This document shows, piece by piece, positions 1-5,782 of a stretch of 6,628 bases of DNA. The notes under the pieces were generated by a model. That model saw only the letters and a program-made list of their open reading frames with translations, was not told the DNA's origin and made no database searches. The stretch covers positions 2,123-8,750 of the forward strand of contig JALHOI010000046.1 of the NCBI GenBank assembly GCA_022843085.1, written 5' to 3'. The stretch comes from Pseudobdellovibrionaceae bacterium (lineage in GTDB: Bacteria; Bdellovibrionota; Bdellovibrionia; Bdellovibrionales; JAMPXM01). Both the position numbers and the translations under genes were made by a program. The first letter of the stretch is position 1. The number at the start of each line of letters is the position of its first letter.

Positions 1-2
1 GC

Positions 3-377
3 TGGAAGGCGTCGACAGTGGCTGAAGCTAGCGAGCTGATCGCCCACCGTGCTCTGAGCGGGGTCTTCGACATCGCTGGTGGCGAATCGATTGCGCTTGA
101 AGGTCTCAACATTCGGTGGCTTCAGCCTCTGACGGTCGAGCGCGACCGAAACGATGGCGTGATTTTTCTTGAATGGAGCCTAAATGAACGCGAAGACTTT
201 CGGCGCGAAGCGCTAGCGCACTTGTCGCAAGGAGCCGTCGCGCATTTGACGGCTTTTGGCTGCGACAAAGAGGGCCTTGCGCTTGTGCAGGTCGATCTTG
301 AAGTTCGGGCCTCCTTGAGGCGCCAAATTGCGGGAGTTAAAAATGCCGGAGTCGAAAGTTCAGGAGTCAAAACGTGA
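3..377 (+). CDS. C-terminal part of an unassigned protein, possibly hotdog-fold (DUF4442-like) thioesterase family; 5' end outside window
   Basis: The reading frame is open from the left edge, so the protein starts upstream; an in-frame GTG at 18 is not preceded by a convincing ribosome binding site and is probably internal. About 124 residues are visible. A helix-like stretch (ALSGVFDIAGGESIAL) is followed by a strand with NIRWLQPL, a helix rich in E/R (NEREDFRREALAHL), then two alternating hydrophobic strands (AVAHLTAFGCD, LALVQVDLEVRASL). That order, and especially the I-R-W/F-L-x-P strand, resembles the second half of DUF4442-type hotdog proteins from memory; no catalytic residue can be named. 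The last 14 residues are a GV(K/E)xx repeat and look like a non-conserved tail. The stop overlaps the liuB start by four bases (GTGA), so the gene is probably in the same operon. A thioesterase acting on pathway acyl-CoAs is only a speculation. It does not look like the C-terminus of isovaleryl-CoA dehydrogenase. Confidence 0.6.
   Translation, partial: WKASTVAEASELIAHRALSGVFDIAGGESIALEGLNIRWLQPLTVERDRNDGVIFLEWSLNEREDFRREALAHLSQGAVAHLTAFGCDKEGLALVQVDLEVRASLRRQIAGVKNAGVESSGVKT
333..377 (+). repeat. Three tandem 15-base units carrying GGAGT, ending at the stop codon of the first gene
   Basis: Three contiguous 15-base units (333-347, 348-362, 363-377) each begin GGAGT followed by an A-rich stretch. 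They are in frame with the upstream gene and encode GVKNA, GVESS and GVKT plus the stop. The GGAG of the third unit is the ribosome binding site of liuB. The units are imperfect copies, which fits an old duplication. Confidence 0.7.
362..366 (+). promoter_or_regulatory. Ribosome binding site of liuB
   Basis: AGGAG lies seven bases before the GTG at 374. This fixes the GTG as the liuB start, although the protein is then about 16 residues longer at the N-terminus than the Pseudomonas LiuB that I recall. Confidence 0.8.
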
Positions 378-2032
378 GCCAAAGTCTTAACGGATTGCCA
401 GATGTCGTGACCGGTCCGACGCTTACTTCGGCGTACACCACCCGCGAAATCCGAAGTGGTGCTGAGTTTCGGGCCAACGAATCTGCTATGCGCAAAATTG
501 TTGAAGAATGGCGCAAGCGAATCGAGATCGCGAAGCTTGGGGGCGGCCAAGAGTCGATCGATCGACACAAGTCTCGGGGTAAGCTGACGGCGCGCGAACG
601 AGTGAAAGCCTTGCTCGATACGGGCTCGTCGTTTCTCGAGCTTTCGACCTTAGCCGCCTGGGGAATGTACGACGGAGCCGCACCCGCAGCCGGAGTCATC
701 ACCGGGATTGGAGTCGTGAGCGGGCAGGAGTGCATGATCGTTGCGAATGATGCGACGGTGAAGGTCGGCACGTACTTTCCAATGACCGTTAAAAAACATC
801 TTCGCGCGCAAGAAATCGCGATGGAAAACAATCTGCCCTGTATCTATCTTGTCGATTCAGGCGGCGCGTTCTTACCGCTGCAAGCTGAAGTTTTTCCTGA
901 TCGCGATCACTTTGGCCGAATCTTTTTTAATCAGGCTCGAATGTCGGCGGCTTCGATTGCTCAGATTGCTGTTGTTATGGGTTCATGTACAGCGGGCGGT
1001 GCATACGTTCCCGCGATGAGCGACGAAAACGTCATTGTTAAAGGTACCGGGACAATTTTTCTTGGCGGCCCGCCGCTTGTTAAAGCAGCGACGGGCGAAG
1101 AGGTCAGCGCGCAAGATCTGGGTGGCGCAGACGTGCACAGCCGGTTGAGTGGTGTCACAGATCATCTTGCCGAAGACGACGTGCATGCGATTGAAATCAC
1201 TCGCGACATTGTTGCGCACCTCAATCGCGTGAAAGACATTCCGTTTCGGCTCATGACGCCTGAAGAACCCGCCTATCCAGCCGAGGATATCTACGGGATC
1301 ATACCGTCGGACACTCGTAAGCCTTTTGATGTTCGCGAAATCATTTCTCGCATCGTCGATGGTAGTCGCATGCACGAGTTCAAGCCGCTCTATGGTGACA
1401 CAGTTGTTTGTGGATTCGCGCACATCGAAGGCATGCCGGTCGGTATCGTCGCGAACAACGGGGTGTTGTTCAGCGAAAGTGCGCTGAAGGTTGCTCACTT
1501 CGTTGAGCTCTGCGACCAGCGTTCAATCCCACTCGTTTTTTTGCAAAATATCACGGGCTTCATGGTCGGGCGTAAATATGAGAACGAAGGAATTGCTAAG
1601 CATGGCGCGAAAATGGTTATGGCGGTATCGAACGCGTCAGTGCCAAAATTCACCGTTATCATCGGAGGCTCGTACGGCGCGGGAAATTACGGCATGTGCG
1701 GCCGAGCTTTTCAGCCGCGATTTTTATGGATGTGGCCAAACGCTCGCATCTCGGTCATGGGCGGAGAACAAGCAGCCAACGTTCTTTTAACCGTGAAGCT
1801 TGATCAACTTGCTGAAAAAAAACAGACAATGACCACGGACGAACAAGCTGCCTTTAAGGCTCCGACTCTTAGAAAATATGATGAAGAAAGCTCGTGCTAC
1901 TATTCGTCAGCAAGGCTTTGGGACGACGGGGTCATTGATCCGAAAGACACGCGACGTGTACTGGCGCTTGCGCTTTCAGCTTCTTGCAATTCCACTCGAG
2001 AACCGCGCCGTAAGGGCGTATTCAGGATGTAG
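374..2032 (+). CDS. liuB: Methylcrotonyl-CoA carboxylase beta subunit (carboxyltransferase)
   Basis: This subunit transfers the carboxyl group from carboxybiotin to 3-methylcrotonyl-CoA, giving 3-methylglutaconyl-CoA in leucine breakdown. The protein has 552 residues, full length for the family (about 535-560). It contains both carboxyltransferase lobes. The N-lobe has DSGGAFLPLQAEVFPD (161-176) and GSCTAGGAYVPAMSDE (203-218). The C-lobe has NNGVLFSESALK (361-372), FLQNITGFMVGRKYE (389-403), GGSYGAGNYGMCGRAF (431-446) and WPNARISVMGGEQAANV (454-470). The C-terminus GVIDPKDTRRVL...GVFRM (519-552) is the usual family end. Assignment to 3-methylcrotonyl-CoA rather than propionyl- or geranyl-CoA rests on overall similarity and on the liuC and liuE neighbours. 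GTG start at 374 is supported by AGGAG; the start overlaps the previous stop as GTGA. Near the first motif, LPRQ and EVFPD are usual, whereas here the sequence reads LPLQAEVFPD. A run of eight A (1815-1822) lies in the C-lobe coding region without breaking the frame. Confidence 0.96.
   Translation: MSQSLNGLPDVVTGPTLTSAYTTREIRSGAEFRANESAMRKIVEEWRKRIEIAKLGGGQESIDRHKSRGKLTARERVKALLDTGSSFLELSTLAAWGMYDGAAPAAGVITGIGVVSGQECMIVANDATVKVGTYFPMTVKKHLRAQEIAMENNLPCIYLVDSGGAFLPLQAEVFPDRDHFGRIFFNQARMSAASIAQIAVVMGSCTAGGAYVPAMSDENVIVKGTGTIFLGGPPLVKAATGEEVSAQDLGGADVHSRLSGVTDHLAEDDVHAIEITRDIVAHLNRVKDIPFRLMTPEEPAYPAEDIYGIIPSDTRKPFDVREIISRIVDGSRMHEFKPLYGDTVVCGFAHIEGMPVGIVANNGVLFSESALKVAHFVELCDQRSIPLVFLQNITGFMVGRKYENEGIAKHGAKMVMAVSNASVPKFTVIIGGSYGAGNYGMCGRAFQPRFLWMWPNARISVMGGEQAANVLLTVKLDQLAEKKQTMTTDEQAAFKAPTLRKYDEESSCYYSSARLWDDGVIDPKDTRRVLALALSASCNSTREPRRKGVFRM
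2024..2027 (+). promoter_or_regulatory. Ribosome binding site of liuC
   Basis: AGGA lies eight bases before ATG 2036, inside the last codons of liuB. The junction reads TAG, TGA, ATG: two stop codons in different frames and then the start, which favours translational coupling. Confidence 0.65.
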
Positions 2033-2035
2033 TGA

Positions 2036-2848
2036 ATGACTCATTATTCTGGCTTCACTCGTATTCAAGCCGCCGTCGAGAGGAATGTTCTGAACGTCGT
2101 GCTCGCGCGCCCTGCGATGCGCAACGCCTTTGACCTCACGACGATCAACGAGCTCACCGAACTCTTCACTGAGGCTGGAAACGACGACCCGAGCTTGCGC
2201 GCTGTTGTGTTGACGGGCCAAGGGGCATCGTTTTGTTCCGGCGCCGACCTTTCATACATGCAATCGATGTCGAAGTTTTCGCGCGAAGAAAATCAAACCG
2301 ACGCCGATCAGCTTTTTAAAATGTTCGACTCAGTTCGGAAGTGTCGAGTACCTGTGATCGTACATATCCACGGCCACGCCATGGGGGGTGCTGTTGGCAT
2401 CACGGCCTGCGCCGATATCGCACTCGCCGAAACCGGAACGCAGCTTCGTTTCTCTGAGGTGCGACTCGGAATTCTGCCCGCTGTCATCTCGGCCTTTGTT
2501 TTACAAAAAATGAGTACGTCGTGGGCGCGTCGCTGGATGATCACAGGCGAGGGCTTTGACGCCGAGCAAGCGCTTCAGGCTGGCCTAGTCCAATTTGTTG
2601 GAACAGCCGAAGAAGTGGCCTCAGAAAAAGAACGAGTTTTGAGCTCGATTCGCGAGGCCGGGCCTGAGGCCGTGCGAATGACGAAGTCCCTCTTGAACGA
2701 AATTGGTTTTTCGGATCCGTCGAACGTTCGCCGGCGAGTGACGGCGGCCATTGCCGAGCGTCGTATCAGCGACGAGGGCCAAGAGGGTCTGGGTGCCTTT
2801 CTCGCGAAGCGCGAACCCAGCTGGCGTGCCGTGAAAGGAACAACGTGA
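2036..2848 (+). CDS. liuC: 3-Methylglutaconyl-CoA hydratase (crotonase family)
   Basis: This enzyme hydrates 3-methylglutaconyl-CoA to 3-hydroxy-3-methylglutaryl-CoA, the step between the carboxylase and the lyase. The protein has 270 residues, normal for a single-domain crotonase. The two oxyanion-hole segments are visible: ASFCSGADLSYM (64-75) and HGHAMGGAVGITACADIALA (112-131). The segment FSEVRLGILPAVISAFVL (139-156) carries a likely catalytic acid, E141. The EVRLG-L/I-x-PAVIS form is typical of LiuC-type hydratases, whereas classical enoyl-CoA hydratases have GTIPGAGGTQ at this place. The C-terminal helices (207-270, with ERRISDEGQEGLGAFLAKREP) form the usual trimer-forming end. It starts three bases after the liuB stop and ends overlapping the biotin carboxylase start by four bases (GTGA). 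Crotonase specificity is hard to read from sequence; the assignment leans on this motif and on operon position. Confidence 0.92.
   Translation: MTHYSGFTRIQAAVERNVLNVVLARPAMRNAFDLTTINELTELFTEAGNDDPSLRAVVLTGQGASFCSGADLSYMQSMSKFSREENQTDADQLFKMFDSVRKCRVPVIVHIHGHAMGGAVGITACADIALAETGTQLRFSEVRLGILPAVISAFVLQKMSTSWARRWMITGEGFDAEQALQAGLVQFVGTAEEVASEKERVLSSIREAGPEAVRMTKSLLNEIGFSDPSNVRRRVTAAIAERRISDEGQEGLGAFLAKREPSWRAVKGTT
2835..2839 (+). promoter_or_regulatory. Ribosome binding site of the biotin carboxylase gene
   Basis: AAGGA lies five bases before GTG 2845, within the last codons of liuC. It supports the GTG start, which also gives the normal short lead (MRRIQSVAIANRGEVAVRI) of biotin carboxylases. 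Confidence 0.8.
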
Positions 2849-4341
2849 GGCGTATTCAATCGGTTGCGATCGCAAACCGCGGCGAGGTCGCAGTTCGAAT
2901 TATTCACGCCTGTCGCGAGCTTGGAATTCGTACGGTGCTTCTTCATTCAGAAGCGGATCAAGGCACACGCGCCTACCGTATGGCTGACACTCGCATCTGT
3001 ATCGGCCCGGCCCCGACCAACGAAAGTTATCTCAGCATCGAGCGTTGTGTGAACGGGGCTCTCGCCGGTAAGGCAGATGCCGTTCACCCGGGCTTCGGAT
3101 TTCTCTCTGAAAACGCAAATTTTGCAGAGGCCGTTTTAGATGCAGGCCTAATTTTTGTTGGTCCAAAGCCTGCCTCAATTCGCGCCGTCGGCGATAAAAT
3201 TGCCGCAAAGAAGACGATCGCTCAAGCAAAGGCGCCTTCTGTGCCTGGCTACATGGGCGACGATCAAAGAATTGAGACGCTAGTTGAAGAAGCTGCAAAG
3301 ATCGGTTTTCCGGTCATTGTTAAAGCAGCTGCAGGCGGTGGCGGTCGCGGCATGAAGGTCATTCGCTCGCGTGAAGAGGCCGTCGAACAAATCGCGAGCG
3401 CACAGCGCGAGGGTCTTGCCGCTTTTGGTTCAGCAATCGTCTTTCTCGAAAAGTACCTTGATCATGCGAAACACATCGAGTTTCAAATATTTGGTGATAG
3501 CGGCGGTGAAGTTTCATATCTGTTCGAACGAGAATGCACGGTTCAGCGTCGTCACCAGAAAATAATTGAAGAGGCATTGTCGCCTGTGCTCACACCAGAA
3601 CTTCGCCGCGCAATGGGCGAGACCGCAGTTCGGCTTGCACAATCTGCCGATTATCAAGGTGCGGGCACCGTCGAGTTCTTGCTGCAGGACGACCAATTCT
3701 ATTTTCTGGAAATGAACACCCGCCTGCAGGTTGAACATCCGGTGACCGAGATGGTTCTCGGTGTCGATCTCGTTAAAGCTCAGATTTTGAACGCAGCTCA
3801 CGAGTTTCGTGTTTGGCCGCAAGAAACTTTAGTGGCTCACGGACATGCGATCGAAGCGCGAATTTACGCCGAAAATCCTTACGCTGGTGGAATTCCCTCA
3901 ACTGGAAAAGTTCTTGGCATGGAGTGGCCCGAGGGGCCAGGTCGCCGGTTTGAAACCGGTATAGAAGCGGGCGATGAGGTAACTCCCTACTACGATTCGA
4001 TGATCGCAAAAGTTATCGTGTGGGACGAAACTCGCCTGCGGGCCATAAAAAAAATGAAGGCGACACTTGCTGAGAGCCTTGTGCTTGGGGTTCACACCAA
4101 CATTCCGCTTGTGCGCGAAATGATGTCTCACCCTGAATTCATTCAAGGAACAATGACGACCCAATTTGTAGGATCACACTTTCCCGATGGTCTGCGCGCT
4201 CGCGAAAGATCACCGGTCGAGATCGAGTTTCAGAATCGAGCTTCAAATTCTGAATTTGGTGCGTCGTCAGGTCAGGCCGTTGAAAGCAGGCGGGCGGCGC
4301 CGAACGTCTGGATCAGCAGTCGCGCGTGGAGCAACGTGTGA
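2845..4341 (+). CDS. liuD: Biotin carboxylase subunit of methylcrotonyl-CoA carboxylase (alpha chain without biotin carrier domain)
   Basis: It carboxylates the biotin of the carrier protein using ATP and bicarbonate. The domains run in order: N-terminal fold (ANRGEVAVRI, 10-19), ATP-grasp with the glycine-rich loop KAAAGGGGRGM (160-170), and the C-terminal biotin carboxylase domain to about residue 448. By the E. coli AccC pattern, with numbering shifted by one, the key residues are all present: K118, K160, H210, H237, K239, E277, E289, N291, R293, Q295, V296, E297 (in EMNTRLQVEHPVTE) and R339 (EARIYAE). Usual LiuD alpha chains continue to about 650 residues with a biotin-transfer (BT) domain and a carrier domain; this one stops at 498. 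The tail (451-498) is weakly conserved, ending PNVWISSRAWSNV, which may be a remnant of the W-containing start of the BT domain. The carrier is encoded by the next gene. The stop shares one base with the carrier ATG (TGATG). The symbol covers only the carboxylase half. Confidence 0.94.
   Translation: MRRIQSVAIANRGEVAVRIIHACRELGIRTVLLHSEADQGTRAYRMADTRICIGPAPTNESYLSIERCVNGALAGKADAVHPGFGFLSENANFAEAVLDAGLIFVGPKPASIRAVGDKIAAKKTIAQAKAPSVPGYMGDDQRIETLVEEAAKIGFPVIVKAAAGGGGRGMKVIRSREEAVEQIASAQREGLAAFGSAIVFLEKYLDHAKHIEFQIFGDSGGEVSYLFERECTVQRRHQKIIEEALSPVLTPELRRAMGETAVRLAQSADYQGAGTVEFLLQDDQFYFLEMNTRLQVEHPVTEMVLGVDLVKAQILNAAHEFRVWPQETLVAHGHAIEARIYAENPYAGGIPSTGKVLGMEWPEGPGRRFETGIEAGDEVTPYYDSMIAKVIVWDETRLRAIKKMKATLAESLVLGVHTNIPLVREMMSHPEFIQGTMTTQFVGSHFPDGLRARERSPVEIEFQNRASNSEFGASSGQAVESRRAAPNVWISSRAWSNV
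3925..3959 (+). repeat. Two adjacent inverted repeats inside the biotin carboxylase gene
   Basis: TGGCCC-GAG-GGGCCA (3925-3939) can form six GC-rich pairs with a three-base loop. Five bases later CCGGTTT-G-AAACCGG (3945-3959) is a seven-base inverted repeat around one base, folding as five pairs with a five-base loop. Both lie in coding sequence for residues about 361-372, so codon constraint may explain them. Confidence 0.4.
4328..4331 (+). promoter_or_regulatory. Ribosome binding site of the biotin carrier gene
   Basis: GGAG lies nine bases before ATG 4341 and overlaps the alternative GTG at 4326. This makes ATG 4341 the better start and shows that the carrier can be translated as a separate protein. 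Confidence 0.7.
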
Positions 4342-4718
4342 TGAAAAAAATTGAAATTGAAATTAACGGTCAGCGCATGTTCGGCGCGGTTGCGAAGGCT
4401 GGCGAAACAACCTGGTTCTCGCTTGCAGGAGAAGTTTGGACGATCGAATCGCCACCCTCGGGACGTGCTGCACGTGGAGCTACTAACGTAGCCGGTGTTG
4501 ATCCGACACAGGTTCGTGCGCCGATGCCGGGCAAAATTATTAAAGTGGTTTCAACCGTCGGATCAACCGTAATCGCCGGAGAAACACTGATTGTGATGGA
4601 GGCCATGAAGATGGAATACACATTGAAAGCCGCCGTTACAGGCGAGGTGCTTGAGATTTTGTGCGAGGTAGGTCAACAGGTCACGTTGGGTGCAACGTTG
4701 GCCAAGTTGAAAGTATGA
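4341..4718 (+). CDS. Biotin carboxyl carrier protein (separate C-terminal part of the methylcrotonyl-CoA carboxylase alpha chain)
   Basis: It carries the biotin that shuttles carboxyl groups from the biotin carboxylase to LiuB. The protein has 125 residues. The last ~70 residues are a biotinyl domain: VRAPMPGKIIKVV (58-70), the biotinylation motif EAMKM (87-91) with K90 as the biotin-bearing lysine, and the closing GEVLEILCEVGQQVTLGATLAKL (101-123). The first ~38 residues (IEIEINGQRMFGAVAKAGETTWFSLAGEVWTIES) form short beta strands like the second half of the BT domain in fused alpha chains. Residues 38-56 are a G/A/S-rich linker. ATG 4341 is preferred over the in-frame GTG 4326 and GTG 4338, because GGAG precedes it and it forms a TGATG stop/start with the upstream gene. 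The end overlaps liuE as ATGA. It must be modified by a biotin protein ligase encoded elsewhere. Confidence 0.93.
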   Translation: MKKIEIEINGQRMFGAVAKAGETTWFSLAGEVWTIESPPSGRAARGATNVAGVDPTQVRAPMPGKIIKVVSTVGSTVIAGETLIVMEAMKMEYTLKAAVTGEVLEILCEVGQQVTLGATLAKLKV

Positions 4719-5644
4719 AAACGAACGATACGACTGTCCGAATTGTTGAGGTTGGGCTGCGCGATGGTTTGCAAAATGAGAAGAAGACCCTCGCGATCAC
4801 CGATCGGCATCTGCTCGCGCGCAAACTTGCCAATGCGGGATGTCGCGAGCTCGAGCTCGGCGCCTTCGTGTCGTCCCAGTGGGTTCCGCAAATGGCGGGT
4901 TCGAGTGAACTGATCACAGCAGTTCTCGAAGAGCGAAGATTGAAGAGTTCGCCATTCAAGAAGGTACGTATTTCGGCTTTGGTGCCCAATCAGCGCGGCC
5001 TTGAAGCGGCGTTCGAAAGTCGCGTCGAACGAATCGCGGTCTTTGCTTCAGCGTCCGAGACGTTTTCTAAAAAGAATATCAATTGTACGATTCGTGAAAG
5101 CTTCGTGAGGTATAAAGACGTTATCGACGAGGCCAAGCGAAATGGGCTCACGGTTCGCGGCTATTTGAGCATGTGCTTTGACTGTCATTTCGAAGGAAAA
5201 GTCAGTGAAGCCAAAGTCGTTAAGTACGCTGCCAAACTGGCTGAGCTCGGCTGTGACGAGATTTCCATCGGAGACACAATCGGTGTTGCGGATCCACGAC
5301 AAGTCGCCCGCATCGGTCGCGCACTCATCTCAGAGCTTGGAAAGAAGAATCTTGCGATGCACTTTCATGACACGCGCGGAACCGCACTCGCTAATATTCT
5401 TGCGTCGCTTGAGATTGGACTTCGTTCGTTCGATACATCGATTGGTGGACTTGGCGGTTGCCCTTATGCTCCAGCTGCTACGGGCAACGTTGCAACCGAA
5501 GATGTCGTTTATATGCTTCATCGCATGGGTATGAAGACCGGGCTCGATCTCAATGAACTTGTCGAAACTGCCCGCTGGCTTCAACCGATAATTGGCCACG
5601 AGCTGCCTTCGAAGGTGAGTCGAGCAGGACTGCCGATCGGATAG
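4715..5644 (+). CDS. liuE: Hydroxymethylglutaryl-CoA lyase
   Basis: It cleaves HMG-CoA into acetyl-CoA and acetoacetate, the last step of leucine degradation. The 309-residue protein is a DRE-TIM metallolyase with a TIM barrel fold. Visible hallmarks are EVGLRDGLQNEK (12-23), with catalytic R16 and metal ligand D17, and ELGAFVSSQWVPQMAG (47-62). Further on come KKNINCTI (119-126), EISIGDTIGVADP (182-194), AMHFHDTRGTALAN (214-227) with metal ligands H216 and H218, and GGLGGCPYAPAATGNVATEDVVYML (244-268) with the active-site loop cysteine C249 and ligand N258. It matches the human enzyme closely from memory. Variations: EVGPRDG is usual, here L15; the usual CALGCPYEG stretch reads MCFDCHFEG (153-161). 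ATG 4715 overlaps the carrier stop as ATGA. A GTG 18 codons upstream is rejected as lying inside the carrier domain. The Shine-Dalgarno is weak (GAAAG just upstream), so translation may depend on coupling. Confidence 0.96.
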   Translation: MKTNDTTVRIVEVGLRDGLQNEKKTLAITDRHLLARKLANAGCRELELGAFVSSQWVPQMAGSSELITAVLEERRLKSSPFKKVRISALVPNQRGLEAAFESRVERIAVFASASETFSKKNINCTIRESFVRYKDVIDEAKRNGLTVRGYLSMCFDCHFEGKVSEAKVVKYAAKLAELGCDEISIGDTIGVADPRQVARIGRALISELGKKNLAMHFHDTRGTALANILASLEIGLRSFDTSIGGLGGCPYAPAATGNVATEDVVYMLHRMGMKTGLDLNELVETARWLQPIIGHELPSKVSRAGLPIG

Positions 5645-5782
5645 AGCACAACTCTGGTCGTGTGGCACGAATATCGCCTTTAGTCTTCGACGGTTGGTGG
5701 TAGCGAGAATCACGCGGTGCTCGCACAAACTCGTCTGTTGATTGTTTCGACAGAGGTGAAATGTCTTCCGACCGAGGATGCG
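5645..5782 (+). other. Intergenic region between liuE and the last gene
   Basis: These 138 bases carry no convincing gene. Two small hairpins can be drawn. TCGTG-TGG-CACGA (5658-5670) has five pairs. GCGAG/CTCGC (5703-5707 with 5720-5724) encloses CAC-GCG-GTG, with a three-base bulge. Neither is followed by a T run, so neither is a classical intrinsic terminator. No strong promoter hexamers were recognised. Whether transcription stops here or continues into the next gene cannot be read from the sequence. Confidence 0.5.
5774..5778 (+). promoter_or_regulatory. Probable ribosome binding site of the last gene
   Basis: GAGGA lies four bases before ATG 5783. Spacing is short but it is the best-placed signal; in-frame GTG codons at 5717 and 5756 lack one. 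Confidence 0.5.

Noticed and set aside
343..390. Small frame ATG 343 to TAA 390 (15 codons) with GGAG six bases upstream, overlapping the liuB start
   Set aside because: It reads MPESKVQESKREPKS, has no family features, lies out of frame with liuB, and is explained by the repeat units.
983..1498. Long open frame on the minus strand opposite liuB
   Set aside because: It is the antisense shadow of a strongly conserved carboxyltransferase gene; its translation shows no domain. Other minus-strand frames, such as 5550-6029, are rejected for the same reason.
1815..1822. Run of eight A in liuB as a frameshift or programmed slippage site
   Set aside because: The frame continues intact to the conserved C-terminus, and no useful product from slippage was seen.
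374..2032. Propionyl-CoA, acetyl-CoA or geranyl-CoA carboxylase identity for the carboxyltransferase
   Set aside because: The LiuC-type hydratase and HMG-CoA lyase in the same operon, and the match to LiuB along its whole length, favour 3-methylcrotonyl-CoA; geranyl-CoA cannot be wholly excluded.
4326..4340. Alternative GTG starts (4326, 4338) for the biotin carrier
   Set aside because: GTG 4326 overlaps the GGAG and has no site of its own; ATG 4341 is well spaced from it.
4661..4714. Upstream GTG start for the HMG-CoA lyase
   Set aside because: The added 18 residues lie inside the biotin carrier domain and do not resemble the lyase N-terminus; ATG 4715 gives the normal start and an ATGA junction.
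5703..5724. Bulged hairpin as a terminator
   Set aside because: The stem is short and bulged, and no T run follows it.
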